Of a DNA stretch of 64,000 nt, positions 18,051 through 27,299 are shown one piece after another. Each line of letters starts with the position of its first letter. The first letter of the stretch is position 1. The stretch is from Humibacter sp. RRB41. GTDB taxonomy: Bacteria; Actinomycetota; Actinomycetes; Actinomycetales; Microbacteriaceae. A model generated the notes under the pieces. The model was not told where the DNA came from, ran no database searches, and was given only the letters and a program-made list of their open reading frames with translations. The translations under genes were made by a program, and so were the position numbers. The DNA lies in the NCBI RefSeq assembly GCF_022761015.1, contig NZ_JAKWJQ010000007.1:62001-126000 (forward strand), written 5' to 3'.

Positions 18051-19060
18051 GCTGCAGCCCCCATCGAGTCCTCCGCGCGGCCCGCGTTCTCCGCCGCGAC
18101 ATGGCAGGCCACCTCGTGACCGGGTTGCAGCTCGAGCAGAGGCGGGGTGACGTGCCGGCACACCTCACGGACCAGCGGGCACCTGTCGGCGAATCGGCAG
18201 CCCGGTTTCGGGTTGACGACCTTCGGCGGTTCGCCCGCCGCCTGCTTCGCCGTCATCGTCAGCTTCGTCCGCGGGTCGGGCACGGCAGCGACCAGGAGTT
18301 GGGTATAGGGATGCTCCGACTCCTGCAGTACTTCCTCGACCGGGCCCGACTCGACCACCCTGCCGGCATACATCACCATCATGCGGTCGGCGACGTAGCG
18401 TGCGCTCGCGATGTCGTGGGTGATGTAGAGCAACGAGACCTGTTCGTCGTCGCGGAGCTTCTCCATCACATTCAGCAGTCCGATGCGAATGGAGATGTCG
18501 AGCATGGAGACCGGCTCGTCGGCGAGAATCACCTTGGGCCGGTAGGCGAGGGCCTGGGCGAACCCGATCCGCTGCCGCTGGCCGCCGGACATCTCGTACG
18601 GGTACTTCTCCAGCATCTCGCTCGCAGGCGACAACCCGACAACCTCGGTCACGCGCTCCGCTTCGGCCCGGCGACCGGAGGCATCCAGGTCGGGGCGGTG
18701 CAGCTTCAGTCCGCGCAGGATGCCGTGTGACACTCGGTAGGACGGGTTCAGCGAGCTGAACGGGTCCTGGAACACCATCGGCACCGCCGCGCGATACCGC
18801 ATCTGATCGTGGCGGCTCCGCAGCTGTGGGAGCGGCGTGCCCTGGAACAGGATCTCGCCGGAGCTCGGCGTGTAGACCTGGGCGAGCAGACGGGCGATCG
18901 TCGACTTTCCGCTTCCGCTCTCGCCGACGAGGGCCACGATCTCCGACTCGTTGATGACGAAATCGGCGTCGTCCACGGCGTGCAGTTCGCTTCGGTTGGT
19001 GAAACCACCGACACGGAAAACCCTGGTCAGGCCGCGCGCCTCGAGGATCGGTGTGCTCAC
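18047..19060 (-). CDS. Peptide-type ABC importer ATPase (DppF/OppF-like)
   Basis: 337 residues from GTG 19060. Walker A GESGSGKST, Q-loop VFQDPFSSLNP, signature MSGGQRQRIGFAQAL, Walker B VILADEPVSMLD. The C-terminal cysteine-bearing oligopeptide extension (GCRFADRCPLVREVCRHVTPPLLEL) holds the four-cysteine Fe-S motif of DppF/OppF proteins. Partner of the DppD-like ATPase upstream (GTGA overlap). Nearby dehydrogenases suggest the cargo is a glycoside or sugar derivative rather than a peptide; that is inference. Confidence 0.9.
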   Translation of the reverse strand: MSTPILEARGLTRVFRVGGFTNRSELHAVDDADFVINESEIVALVGESGSGKSTIARLLAQVYTPSSGEILFQGTPLPQLRSRHDQMRYRAAVPMVFQDPFSSLNPSYRVSHGILRGLKLHRPDLDASGRRAEAERVTEVVGLSPASEMLEKYPYEMSGGQRQRIGFAQALAYRPKVILADEPVSMLDISIRIGLLNVMEKLRDDEQVSLLYITHDIASARYVADRMMVMYAGRVVESGPVEEVLQESEHPYTQLLVAAVPDPRTKLTMTAKQAAGEPPKVVNPKPGCRFADRCPLVREVCRHVTPPLLELQPGHEVACHVAAENAGRAEDSMGAAA

Positions 19061-20142
19061 GGTTCGCTTCCCTTCGCGGTCGGGTCGATGGGTCCTGCTG
19101 GTTCCTTCGGTCGGTGATCCGGCGAATACAGCAGGCAGCGCGCCAGCACGTCGTCGACCGTGTACAGCTCGGGCTCGACGACCTTGCAGTCCGCATACGC
19201 GAGCGGGCATCGTGGCTCGAACCGGCATCCCGGCGGCATGGCCGACAGCGCGGGGGGAGACCCCGGGATGCCGATCAGCGGCACCTTGGGCCCGCGGATC
19301 GAGGGGAACGCGTCGAGGAGCCCCTCCGAGTACGGATGCTTCGGGGCGTCGAAGACGGCGCGAGTCTCCCCGAACTCGACCTCCTGGGCGGCGTACATGA
19401 CGAGCAGCCGGTCGGAGAAGTGGCTCACCAGCGACATGTCGTGCGTCACGAAGAGCACGGCGAAGCCGAGCTGTTGCTGCAGTTCCTTGATCTGAAGCAT
19501 CAGGGAGCGCTGCGCGACGACGTCGAGGGCGGAGGTCGGCTCATCCATGATGATCAATTCCGGCGCGAACAGCAGGGCCATCGCGATCATGGCGCGCTGT
19601 CGCATGCCCCCCGAGAGCTGGTGCGGATAGCTCTCCAGGTGGATCTTGTCGATGCCGACCAGGGCGAGCACCTCTTCGGACCGCGACCTGATGGTGGCCT
19701 TGCTCTTCACGCCGTGAGCTTTCATCGTGTCGGCGTATTGAGCCCCGATGCGGCGCACCGGGTTCAGTGCGTTCATCGCCGACTGCATCACGACGGAGAG
19801 GTTCCGCCACCGCACGGGCGCCAGTTCCTTGTCGTTCATGGTGACCAGGTTCTCGCCGCGGAAGATGACCTCACCGCTGGAGATTTTGGCCGGTGACATG
19901 AGCAGCTGCGCGATGCCGAACAGCATGGTCGACTTGCCGCAGCCGGACTCGCCGACGACGGCGACGAACTCCCCGCGGTTCACGGTCAGGTCGACGTTGT
20001 CCACGGCGGTGACCGTGCCGGACGAGGTTTCGTAGACGACGCTCAGCCCTCGCACCTCCAGCAGCGGCGCGCCGCTCGAGCCGTCGCTGGGCGTTGTCGA
20101 CTCGGATGCCGTCGCACTCGCTGTCGCATTACTTTCGGACAC
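19057..20142 (-). CDS. Peptide-type ABC importer ATPase (DppD/OppD-like)
   Basis: 361 residues from GTG 20142 behind a strong ACAGGAGGAACC site. After ~27 Ser/Thr/Ala-rich residues come Walker A GESGCGKST, signature LSGGMRQRAMIAMAL, Walker B LIIMDEPTSALD and the C-terminal cysteine region GCRFEPRCPLAYADC. Overlaps the permease gene by 14 bases. Forms a heterodimer with the next ATPase in this importer class. Confidence 0.9.
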   Translation of the reverse strand: MSESNATASATASESTTPSDGSSGAPLLEVRGLSVVYETSSGTVTAVDNVDLTVNRGEFVAVVGESGCGKSTMLFGIAQLLMSPAKISSGEVIFRGENLVTMNDKELAPVRWRNLSVVMQSAMNALNPVRRIGAQYADTMKAHGVKSKATIRSRSEEVLALVGIDKIHLESYPHQLSGGMRQRAMIAMALLFAPELIIMDEPTSALDVVAQRSLMLQIKELQQQLGFAVLFVTHDMSLVSHFSDRLLVMYAAQEVEFGETRAVFDAPKHPYSEGLLDAFPSIRGPKVPLIGIPGSPPALSAMPPGCRFEPRCPLAYADCKVVEPELYTVDDVLARCLLYSPDHRPKEPAGPIDPTAKGSEP

Positions 20143-21070
20143 GGTTCCTCCTGTTCCGGCGCACCGGCCGCAGGGCCGGGTTGGAGATCTCGTCGAAGGC
20201 GTAGTTGAGCAGGGCGAATGCGGCGCCGAGGAGCGCGATGCAGAGGCCGGGTGCGATGACCCACCACGCCTGGCCGGTCTGCAGCGCCTCGGCGGACTGC
20301 GCCCAGTGCAACATGGTGCCCCAGCTCTGCGAGCTCGGGCTGCCGAGGCCGATGAACTGCAGGCCGGCCGCGGTGAGCACCGCGTACAGGGCAGCGCCGA
20401 GGAAGTTCGCGGCGATCAGGGAGATCATCGTGGGCAGCATCTCGAAGATGACGATGTAGAACCAGCCCTCGCCGCGCACGCGAGCGGACTCCAAGAAGTC
20501 CCTTCTGCGCAGCGACAGCGCCTGGGCACGCAGCTGGCGCGCACCGTACGACCACCCTGTGATCACGAGCACCACGATGATGATGGCCAGGTTGCCGCCG
20601 TTCGCGTACGCGGCGATCACGATGATCAGCGGGAACGCTGGTATGACGAGGAAGACATCGATCAGCAGGGACAGCAGGTCATCGGCCGCTCCGCCCAGGT
20701 AGGCGGCAGCGACACCGATCAGCACCGACAGAATACTGGCCAGGGCCCCGGCGACCACCGCGACGACCAGAGTCTCGCGCGTCCCCCAGACGAGCTGAGC
20801 CCAGATGTCCTGACCGTACGAGGTGGTGCCGAGCGGATGCGCCGAGCTCGGCGGCAGGCTGAGCGCATACGCCCGGTCATTTGCGTTCGTCACCGAGGTG
20901 AACAGCTGCGGGAAGATCGCGGCGACCAAAAAGATGAACAGCAGAATGGCGCCGGCCAGCGCCTTGCCGTTTCCGCGGATCGCACGCCAGATCGCCATCC
21001 CGCTGCCACTGGGTCGACGATTCGTCTTCGGCGCGGTCGTTTCCGTCGTTTCTGCGGTAGCTGATGTCAT
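20129..21070 (-). CDS. Peptide-type ABC importer permease (DppC/OppC-like)
   Basis: 313 residues. A polar start is followed by one helix (GAILLFIFLVAAIFPQLF), a periplasmic stretch with SAHPLGTTSYGQDIWAQLVWGTRETL (the conserved HPLGTDxxGRD-type OppC segment) and five more helices. The EAA-like loop is ESARVRGEGWFYIVIFEMLPTMISLIAANFLGA. Three bases from the DppB-like gene. Confidence 0.88.
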   Translation of the reverse strand: MTSATAETTETTAPKTNRRPSGSGMAIWRAIRGNGKALAGAILLFIFLVAAIFPQLFTSVTNANDRAYALSLPPSSAHPLGTTSYGQDIWAQLVWGTRETLVVAVVAGALASILSVLIGVAAAYLGGAADDLLSLLIDVFLVIPAFPLIIVIAAYANGGNLAIIIVVLVITGWSYGARQLRAQALSLRRRDFLESARVRGEGWFYIVIFEMLPTMISLIAANFLGAALYAVLTAAGLQFIGLGSPSSQSWGTMLHWAQSAEALQTGQAWWVIAPGLCIALLGAAFALLNYAFDEISNPALRPVRRNRRNRVRK

Positions 21071-21073
21071 GGC

Positions 21074-22057
21074 CTAGCCCTCCGTTCGGGCGCGCGGGTC
21101 GAGTGCGACGGTCAAGAAGTCGCAGATCAGCACGGCGACGAGCACCGTCACGGTGATCATGACGAACATCGCCTGCATCAACGGGTAGTCCTGATTGTTC
21201 ACCGCCTGCAGCAGCATGTAGCCGACGCCGGGGTAGTTGAACGTGTACTCCACGAGGATGGCTCCGGAGACGACGAAGCCGAGCGACATCGCGAATCCGG
21301 CCAGGTTCGGCAGCACGGCGTTTCGTGCCGCATAGCCGTACATGATCTTCGTGTTCGACAGGCCCTTGGCCCTTGCCATCCTGATGTAGTCGTCCGCCAG
21401 GACCGTCACCACGTTGTTGCGCATGGTGAGGATCCAGCCGCCGATCGAGATGATCAGGATGGTGGCGGCCGGCAGGATCGCATGCGTGAGCACGCTGCCG
21501 ATGAAGTCCATGTTCCATCCGGGCGCCAGCGTCACGTCATACGCTCCGTCGTTGGGCAACACGCTCAGAGTGACCGAGAACAGCAGCACCAGAAGCAGGC
21601 CGACCCAGAAGAACGGCAGCGCTCCGGTGATCACGAAGACCGGGGGCAGCAGGCTGTCCAGCGCGCTGCCGCGGCGCCAGCCGGCCACGAGACCGATCAG
21701 TGTGCCGAAGACGAATGCGAGGATCGTGGTCACGCCGACGAGGCCGAGCGTCCATGGCAGAGCCTGGAGGATCACCGTTCCGACCGACTGCGGAAAGAAG
21801 GTCAGCGAGGTGCCGAAGTGACCGGTGAGCGTGTTCCCCAGGTAGTCGAAGTACTGCTCGATGAGCGGCTTCTGGGTGTTGATTCCGAATGCAGCCTCGA
21901 GCGCCTTCAGAGCGCTCGGATTCACGCGACCTCGGAAGCGCGCCATCATCGCCTCGGCAGGGTTGCCCGGCATCAGCCGTGGGATGAAGAAATTCACCGT
22001 CAACGCGATCCACAACGTGATGACGAACAGACCGAGGCGCCGCAGGATGTATCTCAC
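21074..22057 (-). CDS. Peptide-type ABC importer permease (DppB/OppB-like)
   Basis: 327 residues from GTG 22057 (MRYILRRLG), which has GGAGG eight bases upstream; an upstream in-frame GTG at 22069 has none. Six helices, PRLMPGNPAEAMM after helix 1 (the OppB PGDP-type motif), and the loop DDYIRMARAKGLSNTKIMYGYAARNAVLPN. Pairs with the DppC-like permease. Confidence 0.88.
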   Translation of the reverse strand: MRYILRRLGLFVITLWIALTVNFFIPRLMPGNPAEAMMARFRGRVNPSALKALEAAFGINTQKPLIEQYFDYLGNTLTGHFGTSLTFFPQSVGTVILQALPWTLGLVGVTTILAFVFGTLIGLVAGWRRGSALDSLLPPVFVITGALPFFWVGLLLVLLFSVTLSVLPNDGAYDVTLAPGWNMDFIGSVLTHAILPAATILIISIGGWILTMRNNVVTVLADDYIRMARAKGLSNTKIMYGYAARNAVLPNLAGFAMSLGFVVSGAILVEYTFNYPGVGYMLLQAVNNQDYPLMQAMFVMITVTVLVAVLICDFLTVALDPRARTEG

Positions 22058-22126
22058 GCCGGCCTCCACGAATACGTCACTTCAGCACTCCTCTTCGAAC
22101 GTCGAATCCAACGACCGGGCTCCGCG

Positions 22127-22161
22127 CCCGTACCGTGCGGCCAGGGCCGCCCCGGTACGGG
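22127..22161 (-). terminator. Intercistronic hairpin after the binding-protein gene
   Basis: Nine perfect outer pairs (CCCGTACCG 22127-22135 with CGGTACGGG 22153-22161) and an inner GCGGCC/GGCCGC stem, without a T-run. It lies between the binding-protein stop and the first permease. In importer operons such hairpins usually protect or partly terminate the upstream message so that binding protein exceeds membrane subunits; the role here is inferred. Confidence 0.6.
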
Positions 22162-22176
22162 CATCGGAGGCTCGGA

Positions 22177-23829
22177 TCAGCTGGCCGCCTTCAGGTGGAG
22201 TAGGAGCTGCTCGTTGTCCGGGATGTTGAAAGGCGCCGGCAGCGCATACGGGTTCGACGCGCTCGGCCATCCGGTGAAGGACTTCGTGTTGTACTGGAAC
22301 CAGTTCACCGATTCCGTCGTCGGGATGATCGGAACCTGGGTCAGCATCACCTTCTGCAGCTGGCTGACGATGGTGTGCTGCTCCGATTCGGATGCGCCGG
22401 AGTACTGGTTGATCAGCGCGTCGACCGCCGGGTCGGAGAACCGCATGTAGTTCGTCGAGGCATCCTGCCCGAGTGGCGCGGTGTTGCCGCTGTACAGCTC
22501 TTGCCGCAACTCGTAGTACGGCGATGGGCCGCCGGTCTCGGAGATGTACGCCAGATCGAAGTCGCCCTTGTAGAGGCGCGTGTTGTAGGTCTGGCCTGCA
22601 AGGTCTTGAACCGTCAGGTCGACGTTCACCTTGGCGAGTTCCTGCTTGATCTCCTGGAGCGAGGCATCCCAGTCGGTGTAGCCGCTCACCGTGAGCACGC
22701 TCAGCTTGAGAGGGTTGCTCGCCGAGTACCCGGCAGAGGCGAGAAGCTGCTTCGCCTTGTCCTGGTCGGGCGAGTAGTCGTACTGCTTGGCGAGATCGCT
22801 GTCGTACCACTCCTTGAACGTCGGCAGAACGATGCCGGACTGGTTCGCGGCGGGTTGGTAGCCGCCTTCACCGACCTTCGACACGTTGTCGCGGTCGATC
22901 GCGTACGCCAGAGCCTGCCGTACCTTGACGTTGCCTGTCACCGAGTGCTTGAGGTTGAACGCCAGGCTCACGTTGGTGGTCGGCGGGTACCAGTAGTGGT
23001 TGTGCGCCTTGTCCTTGTCGACGTAGTACTTGTCGATGCTGGGGATGAACTGGCCGCCCCACTGCGCCTTGCCGTCGGCCAGATCCTGGTTGGCGGGCGA
23101 GTTGTCGGTGTACGACGGGTAGTTCACCGTCTTCACCGCCGGCTTGCCGGACTGCCAGTAACTGGTGTTCGCGGTGTACTGGATGTTCTGCGGCGTGCAG
23201 CTCGCGACCTTGTACGGTCCGGTGCCGACGGGCTTGGAGTCGGAGTAGTTCACCGGGTTGCCGACCTTGCTCGTCGACCAGATGTGCTCGGGAACGATCG
23301 GTGTCTGGTCGGCGATGTAGTAGAGGTACGGCTGCGCGGCAGACGCGAACTGGAAGACCACCTGATCCGAACCTGACTTGGTGACCGACTGAAGGCCGGA
23401 TGACCAGATCGCGTTCAGATCCAGGCCCTTGTTCTTCTTCAGCAGGTTGAAGGTGAAGGCGACGTCAGAGGCGCTGAACGGCTTGCCGTCGCTCCACTTG
23501 ACGCCCTTGCGGATCGCCATCGTCAGGGTCTTGAAGTCGTCGGACCACGTCGCCTTGGTGGCGAGCATCGGCGTCTGCTCGCCGTTCTTGAGCGTGTTCA
23601 TGTAGATCAGCGGCTCGTAGGCGAACCCGAACGACTCCTGGAAGACGGCGGGATTGAACGGGTTCAACGCGCACGTCCAGGTGGCTCCGCCGACATTGGC
23701 GATACGGAGCGACGCCGAGGATCCCGAGCTGTTGGAGCTGCTGCAGCCCGCGACCACCGCGGTGGCCGTGGCGAGTGTCACAAGGGTGACGCCGAGTCGA
23801 CGCCACCTCGAAAAACGCGATGATTTCAT
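22177..23829 (-). CDS. Peptide-type ABC importer substrate-binding lipoprotein (SBP family 5)
   Basis: 550 residues from ATG 23829 with GAAAGGG upstream. Signal peptide with lipobox VVAGC (Cys29), then a Ser/Gly linker. The body shows LTMAIRKGVKWSDGKPFSASDVAFTFNLL, the SBP-family-5 signature, and VRQALAYAIDRDNV further on. This family binds peptides, nickel, or oligosaccharides. It follows the ROK regulator by 120 bases on the same strand and precedes the two permeases, two ATPases and the sugar dehydrogenases. Confidence 0.92.
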   Translation of the reverse strand: MKSSRFSRWRRLGVTLVTLATATAVVAGCSSSNSSGSSASLRIANVGGATWTCALNPFNPAVFQESFGFAYEPLIYMNTLKNGEQTPMLATKATWSDDFKTLTMAIRKGVKWSDGKPFSASDVAFTFNLLKKNKGLDLNAIWSSGLQSVTKSGSDQVVFQFASAAQPYLYYIADQTPIVPEHIWSTSKVGNPVNYSDSKPVGTGPYKVASCTPQNIQYTANTSYWQSGKPAVKTVNYPSYTDNSPANQDLADGKAQWGGQFIPSIDKYYVDKDKAHNHYWYPPTTNVSLAFNLKHSVTGNVKVRQALAYAIDRDNVSKVGEGGYQPAANQSGIVLPTFKEWYDSDLAKQYDYSPDQDKAKQLLASAGYSASNPLKLSVLTVSGYTDWDASLQEIKQELAKVNVDLTVQDLAGQTYNTRLYKGDFDLAYISETGGPSPYYELRQELYSGNTAPLGQDASTNYMRFSDPAVDALINQYSGASESEQHTIVSQLQKVMLTQVPIIPTTESVNWFQYNTKSFTGWPSASNPYALPAPFNIPDNEQLLLHLKAAS

Positions 23830-23949
23830 TGCTAACCCTTTCCCAGGCTCGTTGTTCACGAGCGTTTGCCGTGGTGACTCCTATGAAGTTGGGACCCGTG
23901 ATGGCCTCAAAGTGGGTGGATCCGATGGTGCTGTGATCTCGTGCGGTCT

Positions 23950-25113
23950 TCAGTGCAGTTGTGCTGGCGCCTCCCGATGTTCGCGGGCGTCCTCGAACAC
24001 GTCGTCCCTGAGTCGCCTCAGGGCCTCGTCCAGGGCGCCCTGGCGGACCGAGTTGTCGTACCCGGTGCCGGCCACGACACGCGGCCGGTGCATGAGCAGC
24101 TCGTGCAGACGCACCTTGGTCCTGGCGGCCAGCTCGTCGCCGCCCGCCGTTCCGATATCGCCTGCCAGGATGATCAGCTCCGGATCGATGAGGGCTACCG
24201 GCGAGGCGAGCACGTCGGCGATCTGATCGGCGAACTCGGATAGGAAGCTGTCGTCGCCGGCACTGCGATCGGTGCTCGATGCCCGCTCGAGCACTGCGAC
24301 GGCGTCGGACGCCGGGAGCCCGTGTTTTTCGGCCAGCTTCAGAACCCCTGCGGTCGAAAGGAGGTCGCCGGCGGTGACGCCGTCGGTGCCGATCGGCACG
24401 TAACCTACTTCGCCGGAGCTGCCCCGGAAGCCGCGCTGCAGCCGGCCGTCGGCGATCACCGCGATCGCGATGCCCTGCCCCATCCACAGCAGCAGCACGT
24501 CATTGCTTCCGACGGCATGGCCACGGATCGACTCGTCACGAAGGACCAGCTTGACGTCGTTCTCGACTGCGACCGGCACGCCGAGCAGTCGCGAGACGCG
24601 TCCTTGCACGTCGAAACCGTTCCATTCGGGAATGTGGTCGGCGTGACTCAGCTCGCCCGTCTCCGGATCGACAGAACCGCTGATGCCCATCACGACCTGG
24701 CGCACATCGGAGCGCCGGAGGCGGGCGCGCCGTGCAGCCGAGGTGAGCACCTTCTTGAGTGCGGGCATCGGGTCATCCCCCCTGCCGACCGCGAGCTTGG
24801 ACTCGCCGAGCGGATGACCGTTCAGATCGGCGATCACGGCGTCGATTCCCGATTCGGTGACGTCGATCCCTGCGGCGAAGGCGGCGCGTTCGTTGATCGC
24901 CCACAGCTGGGCCTGTGGCCCGCGGACCCCTGGACGGTGGCCGGCTCGGCGGGCGAGTCCCGAGACCTCCAGTCGCCGCAAGAGTTCGGCGGCCGCCGGC
25001 CGCGACACGCTGATCGACGACTCGAGATCCTGGCGGGAGAGCGGCCCAGACTCGAGCAGCGCGAAGAGCGCCGCCCGGTCGTTCAGCTTGCGCAGCGCGC
25101 TGGGACTGCCCAC
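23950..25113 (-). CDS. ROK-family transcriptional regulator
   Basis: 387 residues from GTG 25113 behind GAGGAG. N-terminal winged helix (ALFALLESGPLSRQDLESSISVSRPAAAELLRRLEVSGLARR, residues ~14-55), then a ROK domain: GIDVTESGIDAVIADLNG, GISGSVDPETGEL, VENDVKLVLRDE, GQGIAIAVIADGRL. The last part normally has a CxCGxxGC zinc site in sugar-kinase ROKs; none is seen here, in keeping with a regulator. Divergent from the isomerase operon and upstream of the importer, so it probably controls both. Confidence 0.9.
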   Translation of the reverse strand: MGSPSALRKLNDRAALFALLESGPLSRQDLESSISVSRPAAAELLRRLEVSGLARRAGHRPGVRGPQAQLWAINERAAFAAGIDVTESGIDAVIADLNGHPLGESKLAVGRGDDPMPALKKVLTSAARRARLRRSDVRQVVMGISGSVDPETGELSHADHIPEWNGFDVQGRVSRLLGVPVAVENDVKLVLRDESIRGHAVGSNDVLLLWMGQGIAIAVIADGRLQRGFRGSSGEVGYVPIGTDGVTAGDLLSTAGVLKLAEKHGLPASDAVAVLERASSTDRSAGDDSFLSEFADQIADVLASPVALIDPELIILAGDIGTAGGDELAARTKVRLHELLMHRPRVVAGTGYDNSVRQGALDEALRRLRDDVFEDAREHREAPAQLH

Positions 25114-25198
25114 TGTTTCTCCTCGTTCGTCGCCAAGTTTTAGAAGAAGCTAGCGCAGACTTCGTTCCACCTCTACGCTGATCCGAGAAATCGTCTAG

Positions 25199-25212
25199 AA
25201 ACTTTCAAGTTT
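25199..25212. promoter_or_regulatory. Putative ROK operator between divergent operons
   Basis: AT-rich palindrome AAACTT-TC-AAGTTT in the 163-base gap between the ROK gene and the isomerase gene. It is the only clear AT-rich island there. The position between two divergent units and near the isomerase start fits an operator; assignment to this ROK protein is inference. Confidence 0.5.
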
Positions 25213-25276
25213 GTAACAAAGAGGACGCCGCGCCGTCGCACGCCGCGTTTCGCACCGGCCGCAAGGAAGGACATCC

Positions 25277-26170
25277 GTGACTCGAAACATCTCGCTCGGC
25301 GTGAGTTCGTACAGCTTTCATCAACGCCTGAGCAGTGGCGACATGGATCTGCTCGACGTGATCGAGTGGGTCGCCCAGAGCGGGGCCGAGCACCTCGAGC
25401 TGGCCGTGCTCTCGGACGACCCCGACTCGCCGATCCCGAACCTGGCGTCGGATCCGGCTTTTGTGGAGAGGGTGCGCGCGGCGGCCGAATCCGCAGGCGT
25501 CGTGTTGTCGAACCTCGCGGTGGGCAACGCGTTCTGGTCGACCGAACCGGTCGACGTGGCCGCAGCTGTCTCACGTGTCGAGGCCTACGTCGATCTTGCT
25601 TCCAGCCTGGGCATCTCCAAGATGCGCCACGACGTGGTCGGCCACGAGAACCATCCGGGAGACGACACACCGCTTTTCGAGGCGGCGTTTCCCGCCATCG
25701 TCGCCGGGTCCAAGCAGGTCGCGCGGTACGCGGCGACGAAAGGCGTGACGACGAGTCTCGAGAACCACGGATTCTTCGTGCAGTCGGCTGACCGCGTACG
25801 CCGGATCGTGCACGCCGTCGACGAGCCGAACTTCAAGACGACACTGGATGTCGGCAACTTCGTCTGCGTCGACGAAGACCCGGCGGCCGTGGTTGCCGAG
25901 AACCTGCCGTACGCGATGGTCGTGCACCTCAAAGACTTCTACGTTCGTGACATCGCGCCCGGCGATGGTTGGTTCCGTAGCCGAGGGGGCAAGTACCTCC
26001 GTGGCGCGATCGTCGGCAACGGCGATCTCGACCTGGTGTCGGTGGCGAGGTCGATCGTCGAATCCGGCTATGAAGGATACGCAGCCATCGAATTCGAGGG
26101 CATCGAGGACTGCCTGCTCGGCATCGAGCGGGGTCTGGCCAACGCCAGACGGCTGCTCGCCCTCGCCTGA
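25277..26170 (+). CDS. Sugar phosphate isomerase/epimerase (xylose isomerase-like TIM barrel)
   Basis: 297 residues from GTG 25277 after AAGGAAGG. TIM-barrel pattern: GVSSYSFHQ at strand 1, HLELAVL at strand 2, SLENHGFF, TTLDVGNFVCVDEDP, VVHLKDFYV, and YAAIEFEG at the last strand. Glu, Asp, His and Glu in these strand ends are the usual metal ligands. Such proteins pair with Gfo/Idh dehydrogenases in inositol, 3-keto-sugar and C-glycoside pathways. First gene of a three-gene plus-strand operon. Confidence 0.87.
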   Translation: MTRNISLGVSSYSFHQRLSSGDMDLLDVIEWVAQSGAEHLELAVLSDDPDSPIPNLASDPAFVERVRAAAESAGVVLSNLAVGNAFWSTEPVDVAAAVSRVEAYVDLASSLGISKMRHDVVGHENHPGDDTPLFEAAFPAIVAGSKQVARYAATKGVTTSLENHGFFVQSADRVRRIVHAVDEPNFKTTLDVGNFVCVDEDPAAVVAENLPYAMVVHLKDFYVRDIAPGDGWFRSRGGKYLRGAIVGNGDLDLVSVARSIVESGYEGYAAIEFEGIEDCLLGIERGLANARRLLALA

Positions 26171-26240
26171 CCTTTACCTGACCAGCCTTGAACTGCCCTG
26201 ACCTGCTGTTCCGCCCGAATCAAACCAGGAGGAGTCCGAC

Positions 26241-27299
26241 GTGACACGCGTGAAAATCGGTGTGATCGGAACCGGATCGATCGCCCAGCTGCATCTGGAT
26301 GCCTATGCCGCGAATCCGGAGGTCGAGTTGGTCGCCGTCAGCGACATGAACCTCGACCGTGCCCGTTCGGTGGCCGAGAAGTACGGCGCGCCGCGGGCAT
26401 ACGCCGACCCGAACGAGCTGCTCGCCGATGCGGACATCGACGGCGTGAGCATCTGCACCTGGAACGACAGCCACGCTCGGTGGGCGATCGCGGCGATCGA
26501 GGCGGGCAAGAACGTGCTGGTCGAGAAGCCGATGAGCCGCACCTACGCCGAGGCCGCGGAACTCGAGAAGGTGGTCGAGGCGAGTGACCGCATTCTGCAG
26601 GTGGGTTTCGTGCGGCGCCACTCTCCGAACGCCGAGGTGCTCAAGACCTTCATCGACAACGGTGAGCTCGGCGACATCTACTACGCGAGGGCCAGCGTCA
26701 TCCGACGGGTCGGCAACCCCGGCGGGTGGTTCGCCGACAAGGCCATCTCGGGCGGCGGCCCGTTGATCGACGTCGGTGTGCACGTCGTCGACCTGTGCTG
26801 GTACCTGATGGGTTCGCCGAAGGCGGTCGCCGTCAGCGCCAACTCCTATCAGAGACTCGGCAACCGGGCGCAAGTCACCACGATGCCGCGCTACCAGGTC
26901 TCTGACTACGACCCGACGACGAACAGCGTCGAGGACATGGTCAACGCCCTGGTGCGATTCGAGAACGGCGCATCCATGCTGGTCGAGACCAGCTACTCGC
27001 TGCACGCCACGAAGGACTCGATCGGGGTGTCCGTCTTCGGCGACAAGGGCGGCGCCGATCTCGAACCGGAGCTCGAGATCGCGACCGAACGGTACGGGTC
27101 GGTGGTCAACGTCATTCCGCAGATCTCGTCACCGACCTTCGAGCTCGAACGCGCATTCTCCAATGAGATCGGCAACTTCGTCGGCGCGATCCAAGGGAAG
27201 GCGCAGACGATCGCGCCCGTGTCGCATGGTGCGGAGATCACGAGGATTCTCGAGAGCATCTACGCATCCGCTGAAGCCGGCCACGAGATCTCGCTTTGA
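26241..27299 (+). CDS. Gfo/Idh/MocA-family oxidoreductase
   Basis: 352 residues from GTG 26241 after a strong AGGAGGAG site. GVIGTGSIAQLHLDAY is the Rossmann glycine motif, VLVEKPMSRT the catalytic lysine, GGGPLIDVGVHVVDLCWYLMG the active-site helix. Likely an NAD(P)-dependent sugar or cyclitol dehydrogenase acting with the upstream isomerase. Its TGA overlaps the TTG start of the MFS gene. Confidence 0.92.
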   Translation: MTRVKIGVIGTGSIAQLHLDAYAANPEVELVAVSDMNLDRARSVAEKYGAPRAYADPNELLADADIDGVSICTWNDSHARWAIAAIEAGKNVLVEKPMSRTYAEAAELEKVVEASDRILQVGFVRRHSPNAEVLKTFIDNGELGDIYYARASVIRRVGNPGGWFADKAISGGGPLIDVGVHVVDLCWYLMGSPKAVAVSANSYQRLGNRAQVTTMPRYQVSDYDPTTNSVEDMVNALVRFENGASMLVETSYSLHATKDSIGVSVFGDKGGADLEPELEIATERYGSVVNVIPQISSPTFELERAFSNEIGNFVGAIQGKAQTIAPVSHGAEITRILESIYASAEAGHEISL

